The notes beneath the pieces are model-generated. The model saw only the letters and a list, made by a program, of their open reading frames with translations. It did no database searches and was not told the origin of the DNA. The position numbers and the translations under genes are program-made. From contig CANBVR010000015.1 in assembly GCA_947372965.1 (NCBI GenBank), positions 1 through 33,989 of the forward strand: DNA of 33,989 nt, given 5' to 3'. Positions 23,503 through 31,389 of this stretch are shown here, piece by piece. Every line of letters starts with the position of its first letter. The first letter of the stretch is position 1. Source of the DNA: Actinomycetota bacterium (lineage in GTDB: Bacteria; Actinomycetota; Actinomycetes; Nanopelagicales; Nanopelagicaceae).

Positions 23503-24657
23503 TTAACGCTTTAAGACGACTAATGATGTTGCAATTGCACTTAGGCCCTTGCCTTCGCCAGTAAAACCAAGTCCATCAGTTGTTGTTGCGGTTACTGAAA
23601 CAGGTGCGCCACCGAGCGCCGATGAGAGCGCCTTTATTGCTTCGGCGCGACGTGGCCCAATCTTTGGCTTATTGCCAACAATTTGCACGGAAACATTATG
23701 AATTTCAAAACCAGCAGCCGAAATAATTGAAAGTGTTTCTGAAAGTAATTTAGCTCCGGCAGCCTTTGCATACTCTGGGCGGTCTACCCCAAAGTTAGAA
23801 CCAAGATCACCAAGTCCGGTTGCCGCAAATAGTGAATCGCAGATTGCATGGGCAGCAACATCGCCATCTGAGTGTCCATCAACGCCTGGATGGCCTTCCC
23901 AAAGAAGTCCGGCTAGCCACATTGGCCTAAATGGATCATCAGAATATGCGTGCGCATCAGTTCCAACACCAACTCGTAGGTCTACTAATTCGCTACCAAT
24001 TAAATATTTTGTTGCAGTTTCTATATCTTCTGGAGTTGTAATCTTTAGCGCGTTAACTTCACCAGGAATGGTCTTTACATCAATATTTAAATTCTCTACT
24101 AACGAGGCGTCATCTGTTCCCTCAAGATCTTGTGCATGAGCCCAGGTAAGAACTTCGCGGGTAAATCCTTGAGGGGTTTGTACGGCTCGAAGCTTTGAAC
24201 GATTCGGGGTTTTGGTTACATAACCTTTTTTATTTACTTTCTTGACGGTATCGGTAACTGCAAGAACTGGGATTACGGCTTGTTCCCCGGATTCAAGTTC
24301 GGCAATTACTCGTTCAAAGAGTTGGGTTGAAGCTAGAGAGCGGGCGGCGTCATGAACTAAAACGTATTGAATATTTTCTCGAACCCTAGCGAGCGCCAAT
24401 TTCACAGATTGGGTACGTGTAGTACCGCCAGCAATTACTTCTACTAGATCACCAAAGAAGGTACGAATCTGATTTACATATTCCGCAGGTGCGGCAACAA
24501 TTATTTGCGAGGCAATTGGGGTAGCCCTAGAAACTGCGTGCTCAACTAAAGTCTGCCCAACTAGTTGGACAAGAGCTTTCGGTAGATCTGCGCCAAGTCT
24601 TTCACCACTGCCAGCGGCAGGGATGATTACCGCAGTATTAGGAAGCAAGGACCTCAT
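23503..24657 (-). CDS. ispDF: Bifunctional IspD-IspF (MEP isoprenoid pathway)
   Basis: Fusion of two non-consecutive MEP-pathway enzymes in 384 residues. The N-terminal IspD part (about 7-222) makes CDP-methylerythritol and has the nucleotide-binding [19 protein letters not shown] (11-29) and [10 protein letters not shown] (99-108). The C-terminal IspF part (about 226-384) cyclises it to MEcPP, with zinc ligands Asp234, His236 and His270 ([25 protein letters not shown]) and the [12 protein letters not shown] segment. In mycobacteria ispD and ispF are separate adjacent genes; here the linker is only a few residues. The ATG overlaps the end of carD by 20 bases, so the two are coupled. Confidence 0.95.
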   Translation of the reverse strand: MRSLLPNTAVIIPAAGSGERLGADLPKALVQLVGQTLVEHAVSRATPIASQIIVAAPAEYVNQIRTFFGDLVEVIAGGTTRTQSVKLALARVRENIQYVLVHDAARSLASTQLFERVIAELESGEQAVIPVLAVTDTVKKVNKKGYVTKTPNRSKLRAVQTPQGFTREVLTWAHAQDLEGTDDASLVENLNIDVKTIPGEVNALKITTPEDIETATKYLIGSELVDLRVGVGTDAHAYSDDPFRPMWLAGLLWEGHPGVDGHSDGDVAAHAICDSLFAATGLGDLGSNFGVDRPEYAKAAGAKLLSETLSIISAAGFEIHNVSVQIVGNKPKIGPRRAEAIKALSSALGGAPVSVTATTTDGLGFTGEGKGLSAIATSLVVLKR

Positions 24658-25120
24658 CTAGCATCACGCCGGCCTTCTCTTCATCGGTACGTTCAGCTAG
24701 AGCAAGCTCTGAAACAAGAATCTGCTTTGCCTTTGAAAGCATCCGCTTTTCACCAGCAGATAGACCACGGTCTAAATCGCGGCGATAAAGATCGCGAACA
24801 ACTTCAGCAACCTTGATTACATCGCCAGAAGCTAGCTTTTCAACATTTGCCTTGTAACGACGAGACCAGTTTGTTGGCTCTTCGGTATATGGCTGACGTA
24901 AAACGTTAAATACTCGATCAAGACCTGCAGAATCAACCACATCGCGAACGCCTACTAGATCAACGTTCTCTGCTGGGACTCTTACAGTTAGGTCGCCTTG
25001 GGCCACCTTTAGAACCAAATAAATCTTCTCTTCGCCTTTAATGGTCCGGGTCTCAATTGCTTCAATGAGAGCCGCTCCGTGATGGGGATATACAACGGTT
25101 TCGCCGACCTTAAATGACAT
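24638..25120 (-). CDS. carD: CarD-family RNA polymerase-binding transcription regulator
   Basis: Essential actinobacterial factor that binds the RNA polymerase beta lobe and stabilises open promoter complexes, notably at rRNA promoters. The 160-residue length and [15 protein letters not shown] start are typical. The N-terminal Tudor-like RID spans about 1-55; the helical C-terminal domain includes Trp85 ([12 protein letters not shown]), the residue that wedges into the upstream edge of the melted bubble in mycobacterial CarD. I start at ATG 25120 because GAAAGG lies 8 bases upstream and the family begins here; a 26-residue longer frame would overlap the divergent lipoprotein. First gene of carD-ispDF. 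Confidence 0.96.
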   Translation of the reverse strand: MSFKVGETVVYPHHGAALIEAIETRTIKGEEKIYLVLKVAQGDLTVRVPAENVDLVGVRDVVDSAGLDRVFNVLRQPYTEEPTNWSRRYKANVEKLASGDVIKVAEVVRDLYRRDLDRGLSAGEKRMLSKAKQILVSELALAERTDEEKAGVMLDEVLAS

Positions 25121-25128
25121 TAATTTGG

Positions 25129-25134
25129 CCTTTC
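25129..25134 (-). promoter_or_regulatory. Shine-Dalgarno sequence of carD
   Basis: GAAAGG on the minus strand, 8 bases before ATG 25120. It fixes the start and shows that carD, unlike most first genes here, has a leader (about 19 bases if TATCCT is the -10). Confidence 0.55.
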
Positions 25135-25145
25135 GATAGAACCCA

Positions 25146-25155
25146 AGGATACCAT
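25146..25155. promoter_or_regulatory. Back-to-back -10 elements of carD and the LpqE-like gene
   Basis: Plus-strand TACCAT (25150-25155) lies 6 bases before the lipoprotein ATG 25162. Minus-strand TATCCT (25146-25151) is the candidate -10 of carD. The hexamers share the TA at 25150-25151, the same geometry as at 5605-5614. Confidence 0.5.
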
Positions 25156-25161
25156 TACCCA

Positions 25162-25650
25162 ATGCCTCGCCAAAACTCGAAAAGTCAGCCAAAATCAATC
25201 GCTTCAGCCCTTCTAGCTGGTGCCCTCATTATCACCCTTACTGGATGTGCGAATGGTGATGACGCCCCAACTCGAATGATCAAGCAAGTAACTGATGGCG
25301 TCGAAGCAGTATCGGGCGAAGTTAAGGCAACAAATGTTCTTCTAGTTGCACAAGCAGATGGTTCTGCTGTTCTTATTGCAACTGTTGTAAATAACGGTTC
25401 GGCAACTGATTCAATTCAAAGCATTACTGCAAATGGAATACAAGGAATCAAAGCACCTGTTGATTTAACTACGGCCGCTCCAGCAATCTTCTCTGGCCCA
25501 TCTGCAAATCAATCAGTTGTCTTTCCTGGTTTGAATCTAAAGGCTAGCCAGCATGCAACAATTGAATTTACCTTTGCTACTGCTGCGCCAATCAAGCTAA
25601 ATGCCTTGGTTCGCGAGCAAAGTGGTATTTACGCAAACACCACTAAATAA
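25162..25650 (+). CDS. Putative lipoprotein, LpqE-like by position
   Basis: Secreted lipoprotein of 162 residues. The signal peptide has a basic N-region ([10 protein letters not shown]), a hydrophobic core and a lipobox LTGC with Cys29 as the lipid-modified residue. The mature part (about 30-162) looks like a small beta-sandwich, with [36 protein letters not shown] and [11 protein letters not shown]; this resembles the PCuAC/LpqE type of copper-related lipoproteins, but no Met/His copper motif is evident. Mycobacterial lpqE is likewise divergent from carD, which supports orthology. Start at ATG 25162 is set by a TACCAT -10 six bases upstream. It ends 3 bases from the convergent regX3 stop. 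Confidence 0.78.
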   Translation: MPRQNSKSQPKSIASALLAGALIITLTGCANGDDAPTRMIKQVTDGVEAVSGEVKATNVLLVAQADGSAVLIATVVNNGSATDSIQSITANGIQGIKAPVDLTTAAPAIFSGPSANQSVVFPGLNLKASQHATIEFTFATAAPIKLNALVREQSGIYANTTK

Positions 25651-25653
25651 TAT

Positions 25654-26334
25654 TTAAGCCTCGAACTTATATCCCAGACCTCTGATGGTCTGAATAAATT
25701 CTGGTTCTGCTGGATCCTTCTCGATTTTGGATCGAAGGCGCTTGATATGAACATCTAAAGTCTTAGTATCACCAAAGTAATCTGAGCCCCAGACCCGGTC
25801 GATTAGTTGAATTCGAGTAAGTACCCGGCCAGAGTTGCGAACTAGAAATTCGAGTAATTCAAACTCTTTAAGTGGGAATGAAACATCCTCGTTATTGATC
25901 GTCACCTTATGGCGCTCGACATCAATTCGAACTGGTCCAGCTGACAAAATGCCATCGGTTGCTTGATCCTCTTCCCCGTGACGACGAAGAACGGCGCGGA
26001 TGCGCGCAACAAGTTCACGCGAGGAATATGGCTTGGTTACATAGTCATCGGCGCCAAGTTCAAGTCCAACAACCTTGTCTACCTCGGCGTCTTTAGCGGT
26101 CAACATAATGATTGGCACCTGCGACTTGGTGCGAATCTGGCGGCAAACTTCGGTTCCAGAAAGGCCTGGAAGCATTAGATCTAACAAGATTAAATCGGCG
26201 CCTTGGCGTTCGAATTCAGCAACAGCGGCAGTACCAGTGTCTGCGACTACTACTTCAAAGCCTTCTCTGCCTAATAAATATGCAAGTGCATCAGAGAAAG
26301 AAGCTTCATCTTCAACAACCAAGATTTTTGTCAT
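25654..26334 (-). CDS. regX3: OmpR/PhoB-family response regulator, RegX3/PhoP-like
   Basis: DNA-binding partner of the histidine kinase encoded just upstream, 226 residues. The receiver domain (1-118) has acidic residues Glu8/Asp9, phosphoacceptor Asp52 (LLDLMLPG), Thr79 and Lys101 (YVTKPYSSREL). The C-terminal winged helix (about 130-226) has the FPLKEFELLEFLVRNSGRV and VDVHIKRLRSKIE-type segments (here LDVHIKRLRSKIE). Adjacent phoU and SenX3-like kinase indicate phosphate-limitation control, as for mycobacterial RegX3 and Streptomyces PhoP. It begins immediately after the kinase stop (TAAATG), so the two are coupled. PHO-box-like repeats in this window are candidate targets. Confidence 0.93.
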   Translation of the reverse strand: MTKILVVEDEASFSDALAYLLGREGFEVVVADTGTAAVAEFERQGADLILLDLMLPGLSGTEVCRQIRTKSQVPIIMLTAKDAEVDKVVGLELGADDYVTKPYSSRELVARIRAVLRRHGEEDQATDGILSAGPVRIDVERHKVTINNEDVSFPLKEFELLEFLVRNSGRVLTRIQLIDRVWGSDYFGDTKTLDVHIKRLRSKIEKDPAEPEFIQTIRGLGYKFEA

Positions 26335-27489
26335 TTATTTTGCCTCCGCGGCGCCATTATTTGTAGGTGTACGTGCTCCGTTATTGCCATCGAAGAGGGG
26401 TAGTCGAATCGTGAAGGTACTTCCCGCTCCCTCAACGCTCCAGACTGAAATATCTCCGCCGTGATTTGAAACTACGTGCTTCACAATCGAAAGGCCAAGT
26501 CCAGTTCCACCAGTGATTCGTGAACGAGCTGGATCTACGCGATAGAAACGTTCAAAAATTCGCTCTAAGTCTTTTTCGGGAATACCAATTCCTTGATCAG
26601 AAATTGAGATTTCGCAGATGCCATCTAACTCTTTCACGGCTACAGCAACTCGGGTTGCGTCCGGGCTGTAGTTAATTGCGTTCTCAATCAAATTATGAAT
26701 TGCCATTGTCACCTGATCACGATCACCATTTATAAATGAGTGGTTTTCATTCTTATAAACCAATTCCACGCGTCTTGCCTCGGCATTCAAACGTGATTGA
26801 TCCAATGCTTCGGTAATTGCCTCACTGATAGAAAAAGCTTGTGCGCGCTTTAGCGGGTCGTCATCTTGCAATCTAGATAGGTTAATAATTTCCTGTACTA
26901 ACTCTGTAAGGCGAGAGGCCTCAGTCTGCATTCGATTAGCAAACCGAGTGATTGCAACTGGGTCATCACTTGCACCCAATACTGCTTCAGAAAGTATTGA
27001 GAGCGCACCAATCGGAGTCTTTAACTCGTGAGAAATATTGGCAACGAAGTCACGACGAATTGAATCTAGGCGACGCATTTCTGAATCATCAAAAACCAAA
27101 ATAACGACTAGCCCATCGCTGCCGATCTTTGCGATCCGAACCAAGAGATCATGGGTTCCTGCACCGAATGGGCCGCGCGGCAATTCCATGGTCGCTACTT
27201 GGATTTGATTTGAACGGCGAGCTGCGCGAACCAACATTAAAAGAGATTCGTTTGATAGCCGTTGGTCTTTTGTTAAGTTGTAGGTTCCAATCGCTTCAGA
27301 TTGGTAGATAACCAATTCGCCAGTTGAAACTACGATGCTCTCGGCATCGTAAAGTTCCAATAGGTCCAGAATTGATTGCGGCAATTTCGGCAGCGCTTCA
27401 CTTGCGAACTGGCGAATAACACCAGGATCAAAATCAGTATCGCCGGACTCGGCTGGCGCCTTGCCCTTCAACCATGATTTGATCGTCAT
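26335..27489 (-). CDS. senX3: SenX3/PhoR-like sensor histidine kinase lacking membrane segments
   Basis: Histidine kinase of 384 residues. A PAS-like N-terminal region (about 38-140) precedes the dimerisation domain with H-box ISHELKTPIGAL (His154) and the HATPase domain with N-box NLIENAINYS (267-276), DQGIGIP and GGTGLGLSI. The N-terminus is MTIKSWLKGKAPAESGDTDF: there is no hydrophobic stretch long enough for a membrane helix, whereas mycobacterial SenX3 has two near its start. The ATG at 27489 is preceded by TACGAT at a 6-base spacing, and no in-frame start exists upstream before a stop, so truncation by mis-annotation is unlikely. Probably a cytosolic sensor coupled to PhoU (inference). 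Confidence 0.9.
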   Translation of the reverse strand: MTIKSWLKGKAPAESGDTDFDPGVIRQFASEALPKLPQSILDLLELYDAESIVVSTGELVIYQSEAIGTYNLTKDQRLSNESLLMLVRAARRSNQIQVATMELPRGPFGAGTHDLLVRIAKIGSDGLVVILVFDDSEMRRLDSIRRDFVANISHELKTPIGALSILSEAVLGASDDPVAITRFANRMQTEASRLTELVQEIINLSRLQDDDPLKRAQAFSISEAITEALDQSRLNAEARRVELVYKNENHSFINGDRDQVTMAIHNLIENAINYSPDATRVAVAVKELDGICEISISDQGIGIPEKDLERIFERFYRVDPARSRITGGTGLGLSIVKHVVSNHGGDISVWSVEGAGSTFTIRLPLFDGNNGARTPTNNGAAEAK

Positions 27490-27495
27490 GGGCTT

Positions 27496-27501
27496 ATCGT
27501 A
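27496..27501 (-). promoter_or_regulatory. -10 element (TACGAT) of senX3-regX3, probably leaderless
   Basis: TACGAT on the minus strand, 6 bases before ATG 27489, with no Shine-Dalgarno. Confidence 0.55.
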
Positions 27502-27520
27502 GGAGAGAGTAGGAACTCGC

Positions 27521-27557
27521 CCCCACCGATAGCCCCTCTTGGGTGGGGAAAACCCAA
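27521..27557. repeat. Overlapping inverted repeats between senX3 and phoU
   Basis: CCCCACC (27521-27527) pairs with GGTGGGG (27542-27548), and TTGGGT (27539-27544) pairs with ACCCAA (27552-27557). The two possible stems are mutually exclusive. They lie upstream of both predicted starts and so are probably not transcribed; an operator is more likely than an attenuator. Confidence 0.35.
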
Positions 27558-27570
27558 ACCTTTACCTTTT

Positions 27571-27598
27571 GTTAAGGACTCGTTCACAGTCGTTGCGG
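27571..27598 (+). promoter_or_regulatory. PHO-box-like repeats upstream of phoU
   Basis: GTTAAGG (27571), GTTCACA (27582) and GTTGCGG (27592) are three tandem units at 11- and 10-base spacing. They end about 20 bases before the TATTCT -10 of phoU and cover its -35 region. Actinobacterial PHO boxes are tandem 11-base units with a GTTCACC-like core, so autoregulation by the adjacent RegX3-like protein is likely. Confidence 0.55.
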
Positions 27599-27618
27599 CG
27601 CCAACAAATCAGACCCAC

Positions 27619-27624
27619 TATTCT
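27619..27624 (+). promoter_or_regulatory. -10 element (TATTCT) of phoU, probably leaderless
   Basis: TATTCT ends 6 bases before ATG 27631. A TTG at 27625 would lie upstream of the predicted transcription start. Confidence 0.55.
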
Positions 27625-27630
27625 TTGGCT

Positions 27631-28284
27631 ATGCGTTCTGCCTTTCATGACGAACTAGATTCAATCAGCGCCAGCCTGCTTCAAATGGCGAGCCTGGTTA
27701 AAGTTGCCATGAGCGATGCGACAACCGCGCTTTTAAATGCTGATCTAGCTTTGGCGGAGAAAGTTATTGCAGCAGATTCAGAAATCGACACCATTCAACA
27801 TGATCTAGATGCCCGCACAATTAATTTGATGGCCCGCCAACAACCGGTTGCCTCAGATCTTCGCACTCTTGTTACTTCACTTCGCATGAGCGCTGACCTA
27901 GAACGCATGGGCGATCTTGCGCACCACGTTGCAAAGCAAGCACGCATGCGCTTTCCAAACTGCGCGGTTCCTGCAGAATTAACTGCGACCATCACCAGCA
28001 TGGGAACTGTTGCAAATGCATTGATCGACAAACTCTCATCAGTTATGGAACACAAGGATGCAGTTCGCGCCCTAGAAATCGAAACTGATGATGACGAGAT
28101 GGACAAGTTGCACCGTCAACTTATCGCGACCCTTCTTGACGATAATTGGAAGCATGGCGTCGAATCTGCAATCGACATGACACTTCTTGGTCGTTATTAC
28201 GAGCGCTGCGCAGATCATGCAGTTTCAATTGCGCGCCGCGTTTATTTCTTGGTTACCGGCGAATACGCCGCTCCAGTTCTTTAA
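27631..28284 (+). CDS. phoU: PhoU phosphate-signalling regulator
   Basis: Helical cytoplasmic protein of 217 residues made of two three-helix PhoU repeats. It links the Pst transporter to the SenX3/PhoR kinase and keeps the Pho response off when phosphate is ample. Characteristic segments are MRSAFHDELDSISASLLQMA at the start, the D..ID.IQHDLDARTINLMARQQPVASDLR region (about 50-75; metal-binding acidic residues), and in the second repeat EIETDDDEMDKLHRQL and MTLLGRYYERCADHAVSIARRV. It is divergent from senX3-regX3 and shares their intergenic region. No pst genes are in the window. Its last 32 bases overlap the convergent SGNH hydrolase. Confidence 0.95.
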   Translation: MRSAFHDELDSISASLLQMASLVKVAMSDATTALLNADLALAEKVIAADSEIDTIQHDLDARTINLMARQQPVASDLRTLVTSLRMSADLERMGDLAHHVAKQARMRFPNCAVPAELTATITSMGTVANALIDKLSSVMEHKDAVRALEIETDDDEMDKLHRQLIATLLDDNWKHGVESAIDMTLLGRYYERCADHAVSIARRVYFLVTGEYAAPVL

Positions 28285-29065
28285 TCCCACCAAAAGCTAT
28301 CTTTAGTACTTCTAAAACCATTAGGTAAACCGCGGCTGGAACTAAATCAACGCTTCGTTTTAAGAACCACGGAGTTCCATTACACAACAGCCAGATCAAC
28401 TTCTTGCGCTTTGAACTCTCCACGTAATCTGGCAACTTAGGTAATTCAATTGCCCAGCCACGATCTTTTAGAATCTGCGCCATCTCTTTTGCGAGCAGGT
28501 TGTGGCCATAAGGTCCAGGGTGCATGCGGTCGATATGCCAATTTCGCAGGTCGTGCACATTTGGAATCTCTCGGGTTTTAACTAAAACGATATCTAGTTC
28601 ACCTGCGATCTGTTGATAGACCGCATTTACGGCTTCAACTCTGCGACGAAGAACTCGCTTTAATAAACGTGGAATTCGAAGCAAACGATTTGGGTCATGC
28701 AATTCAAACATAATAACTTCCGTGCCCTTGGCCATTAACTCGTCGCAGGTTTTTCGTAGGTTGGCATAAAGCACTTTGGGATCAAAGCCATTTCGAAGTA
28801 GGTCGTTACCACCTGCAATTACCGCGCAGATATCGGGCTCAAGGCCTCTAACTAATTCCAGTTGGGTAGTAGCAACCTCTGTTGATTGCGCCCCTGGCCT
28901 TGCATAATTTAAATAATTAACTTCCCATTGAAAACTTTCAGCCAAGTAATAAGCCCAACCTCGAAAGCTGCCATCAGCGGCTTGATCGCCAGTTCCATAT
29001 GCGGCGCTATCACCGATGACTGCAAAGTTAACGACTGGATAAGTTGCAACTTGTGTAGTCGACAT
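28253..29065 (-). CDS. SGNH/GDSL-family hydrolase (copy 2)
   Basis: Predicted 270-residue SGNH esterase, paralogous in fold to the one ending at 20460. Blocks are FAVIGDSAAYGTG with Ser20, Gly/Asn block AGGNDLL (Asn87), and catalytic DRMHPGPYGH (Asp179, His182). No signal peptide is seen. The C-terminal third has hydrophobic segments KLIWLLCNGTPWFLKR and VDLVPAAVYLMVLEVLK (about 220-255) that could associate with membrane. It is the last gene of a unit with two glycosyltransferases, 6 bases after the second, which suggests deacylation or acyl transfer on their glycan or glycolipid product (inference). The 3' end overlaps convergent phoU by 32 bases. Confidence 0.87.
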   Translation of the reverse strand: MSTTQVATYPVVNFAVIGDSAAYGTGDQAADGSFRGWAYYLAESFQWEVNYLNYARPGAQSTEVATTQLELVRGLEPDICAVIAGGNDLLRNGFDPKVLYANLRKTCDELMAKGTEVIMFELHDPNRLLRIPRLLKRVLRRRVEAVNAVYQQIAGELDIVLVKTREIPNVHDLRNWHIDRMHPGPYGHNLLAKEMAQILKDRGWAIELPKLPDYVESSKRKKLIWLLCNGTPWFLKRSVDLVPAAVYLMVLEVLKIAFGGIKELERRIRR

Positions 29066-29071
29066 ATTTAG

Positions 29072-30244
29072 TCAGCTCGCCTTCAGGTGTCGCTTTACTG
29101 ATGTGATTGGTGCGCTGTGTCCAACAACTGGAATTCCGTGGACTTCTAACATATGTAAAATCGTTGAATCCCACGGCATTGATTCAGCAATCTCGCGAGC
29201 CTTATCACGCATTGCTGGAGTTTCTAATACTTCAATAATTGCATTTGCAAATGAGATTTCATCATCTCCGGCAACCGCCCCTGCTGGATGGGCAATATCG
29301 CGAAGCAAGAATTCGCCAACGGCACTTGAACTACTTGCAACCACTGGCGTTCCGGAGGAGAGTGATTCAAGAGCCGCCAAACAGAATGTTTCCAACGGTC
29401 CTGGTGCCAATGAGACATCCGCCGAAGCCAAAATTGTTGAGACGCGATTTCGATCTGCAATATATCCCAAGGTGTCTATCGGGTGGCCCTTTGCCAGCTC
29501 GCGAGCCTTCTCCCACATTGGCCCAGTTCCAATCATTACTAATCTTGCATCAATTCCACGACTTCGAAGTTCAATTAAAGTTTCAACGCTACGTTGTGGT
29601 TCTTTCTCTGGTGAAAGTCGGCCGCAGTGCACAAGTAAATGTTTTGAGCCTTTTAGCAACTCTTCGCGCATTGCTTCAGAACGTTTTGTGGGATTGAAAT
29701 TAACCAAGTCCACACCAAGTGGCACCCGAACCAAATTCTTGATTCCGATCTCTTTAAATTCCCGAGCTGCAAAACCAGTAGTCGTAATTACCTGATCAAA
29801 GTTTGAAGCTAGCCGTTTGTTATGCCAGTTGACCATGAGATTGCGAATAAAAGACGGCAGTGGGAGAAAGCGTTTGGCTAGCCCCTGTAAAGTCTCGTGG
29901 CTAAAGACCACGGTTGGGATTTTATTTGCGCGGGCAAACTTACCGATTTTATTTAGGTTGAAGCGATCAGAGACTTCGATGCGATCTGGCTCAAGGGCTG
30001 TCAACATCTTGATTACCGCTTTGCTGCTCTTTATTACTTGATATCCCCCGCTACCAGGCAAGATATAACTTGGAACTGTGATCTTCTTGCCATAGATCGT
30101 CTCTTCAAAATAAAGGCGAGTTCCCGGAACAATGTAGGTGAACTCGTGACCAAACTTCTGATAGCCCTTGCCTAATTCGTGCAAGGTGGTCTTTATGCCA
30201 CCTGAGTTTGGCCCATAAAAATTGGCGATATGAACGATCTTCAC
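29072..30244 (-). CDS. GT4-family glycosyltransferase (second in operon)
   Basis: Retaining GT-B glycosyltransferase, 390 residues, cytoplasmic or peripheral on the membrane. The N-terminal acceptor domain begins MKIVHIANFYGPNSGGIKTT; the C-terminal donor-binding domain has VHCGRLSPEKEP (205-216) and the EX7E motif with Glu285 and Glu293 (GPLETFCLAALES). Its start overlaps the upstream glycosyltransferase gene by 4 bases (ATGA). The family includes mannosyl- and glucosyl-transferases of PIM, lipomannan and related lipoglycans; donor and acceptor cannot be assigned. Coupling to another GT4 enzyme and an SGNH hydrolase suggests stepwise building of one envelope glycolipid. Confidence 0.87.
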   Translation of the reverse strand: MKIVHIANFYGPNSGGIKTTLHELGKGYQKFGHEFTYIVPGTRLYFEETIYGKKITVPSYILPGSGGYQVIKSSKAVIKMLTALEPDRIEVSDRFNLNKIGKFARANKIPTVVFSHETLQGLAKRFLPLPSFIRNLMVNWHNKRLASNFDQVITTTGFAAREFKEIGIKNLVRVPLGVDLVNFNPTKRSEAMREELLKGSKHLLVHCGRLSPEKEPQRSVETLIELRSRGIDARLVMIGTGPMWEKARELAKGHPIDTLGYIADRNRVSTILASADVSLAPGPLETFCLAALESLSSGTPVVASSSSAVGEFLLRDIAHPAGAVAGDDEISFANAIIEVLETPAMRDKAREIAESMPWDSTILHMLEVHGIPVVGHSAPITSVKRHLKAS

Positions 30245-31371
30245 GCGACGCTTCCTTCAACTTTTCGAGTGGTTATTTCGGTGTAGTGGTTCATGAGTTG
30301 CGCATTTACCTTCTCCCAAGTGCGAGACTCAACAGATGTCCGAGCATTAAATGACATCTCTTCTTTATCGCTGCGCAATCGGTAATGAAGTACTGCGGCT
30401 TCTAGCTCATCTGGGCGATGAGTATTTATTACATAGCCAGTAATGCCGTGGGTAACTAAATCTGATGGGCCGCCAGTTGGGGGCACGATGCACGGAGTTC
30501 CCGATGCAAGAGCTTCTTGAACTGATTGGCAGAAAGTTTCATTTGGCCCTGGATGGATAAATAAATCTAGGGAAGCATAGATTTCAGCAAGTTCTTCACC
30601 GGACTTAAATCCAGTAAAGATTGCATTAGGCATTTGTCGCTCTAACTTTTCACGCGCTGGGCCGTCGCCGGTTATAACAACTTGAATATTTGAATCGCGC
30701 GCTAAGAACCGTAAATCATAAATCCGCTTTTCGTTTGCAAGTCGGCCAACATAACCAACAACTAATTTGCGACCGTTAGAACTCCACTTCTTATAAATTT
30801 CTGCATTCTTGGCATCTGGCCGAAATAGCTGGATCTTTACCCCGCGGCGCCAAAGATAAACATTTTCAACGCCTTGTTCGCGAAGTTCATTGCAGGCCCA
30901 ACGAGATGGCGCCAAAGTACGGTCAGTATTTGAATGGATCTTGCCAACAATCTTTCGAAGCGATGAGTTAGCAATAGTTAGGCCATAGTGGCTTGCAAAG
31001 CCGGCCAGATCAGTTTGATAAACCGAAAGCGTTGGAATTCCCATCTTCTTACCGAGCTTTGCACTAAATGATCCAAGAGCAAATGGTGAAGCCAAATGAA
31101 TTAGGTCCGGTGCATAACCATCGAAGAGATATTCAAGTTTGCGAGTTGGTAGTGCTAGCGGCAAACCAACCGGAAGTAAGTTTTGAATTGGAATCGATGG
31201 GATGGTCTTTACGCGAAAACCTGAGTACTCATTAGGTACTCCCTCACCCTCTGGAGCAATCACCATCGCCTCATGACCAGTTGCGCGAAGGGTTTCTAGG
31301 ATGCGAAGGACCGAATTTGTTACCCCATTTACCTGAGGCAAGAAACTCTCTGTTACTACGGCCACCTTCAT
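30241..31371 (-). CDS. GT4-family glycosyltransferase, MgtA-like (putative mannosyltransferase)
   Basis: Retaining GT-B enzyme of 376 residues and first gene of its operon. The start MKVAVVTESFLPQVNGVTNSV is typical of the MgtA/SqdX-like group, which includes the actinobacterial alpha-mannosyltransferase MgtA (formerly called PimB) that mannosylates glucuronosyl-diacylglycerol, and SqdX-type sulfolipid synthases. The donor site has YVGRLANEKR (207-216), GDGPAR (235-240) and EX7E with Glu278 and Glu286. Function as a glycolipid mannosyltransferase is an inference from this resemblance. The upstream gap (80 bases) holds AGGTTA repeats and a weak CATATT hexamer 6 bases before the ATG. Confidence 0.86.
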   Translation of the reverse strand: MKVAVVTESFLPQVNGVTNSVLRILETLRATGHEAMVIAPEGEGVPNEYSGFRVKTIPSIPIQNLLPVGLPLALPTRKLEYLFDGYAPDLIHLASPFALGSFSAKLGKKMGIPTLSVYQTDLAGFASHYGLTIANSSLRKIVGKIHSNTDRTLAPSRWACNELREQGVENVYLWRRGVKIQLFRPDAKNAEIYKKWSSNGRKLVVGYVGRLANEKRIYDLRFLARDSNIQVVITGDGPAREKLERQMPNAIFTGFKSGEELAEIYASLDLFIHPGPNETFCQSVQEALASGTPCIVPPTGGPSDLVTHGITGYVINTHRPDELEAAVLHYRLRSDKEEMSFNARTSVESRTWEKVNAQLMNHYTEITTRKVEGSVA

Positions 31372-31389
31372 GGGAACAATATGACAAAG

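Noticed and set aside
25121-25198. Longer carD N-terminus (26 extra residues)
   Set aside because: It would run across the divergent lipoprotein start; the family begins at MSFKVGE, with GAAAGG upstream of ATG 25120.
27521-27557. Transcription attenuator from two mutually exclusive stems
   Set aside because: Both flanking transcripts appear leaderless and start outside this segment, so it would not be in RNA; an operator is the more likely reading.
29103-29795. 230-codon open frame on the plus strand
   Set aside because: Lies entirely antisense to a well-supported GT4 glycosyltransferase; its protein has no recognisable domain or start signal.
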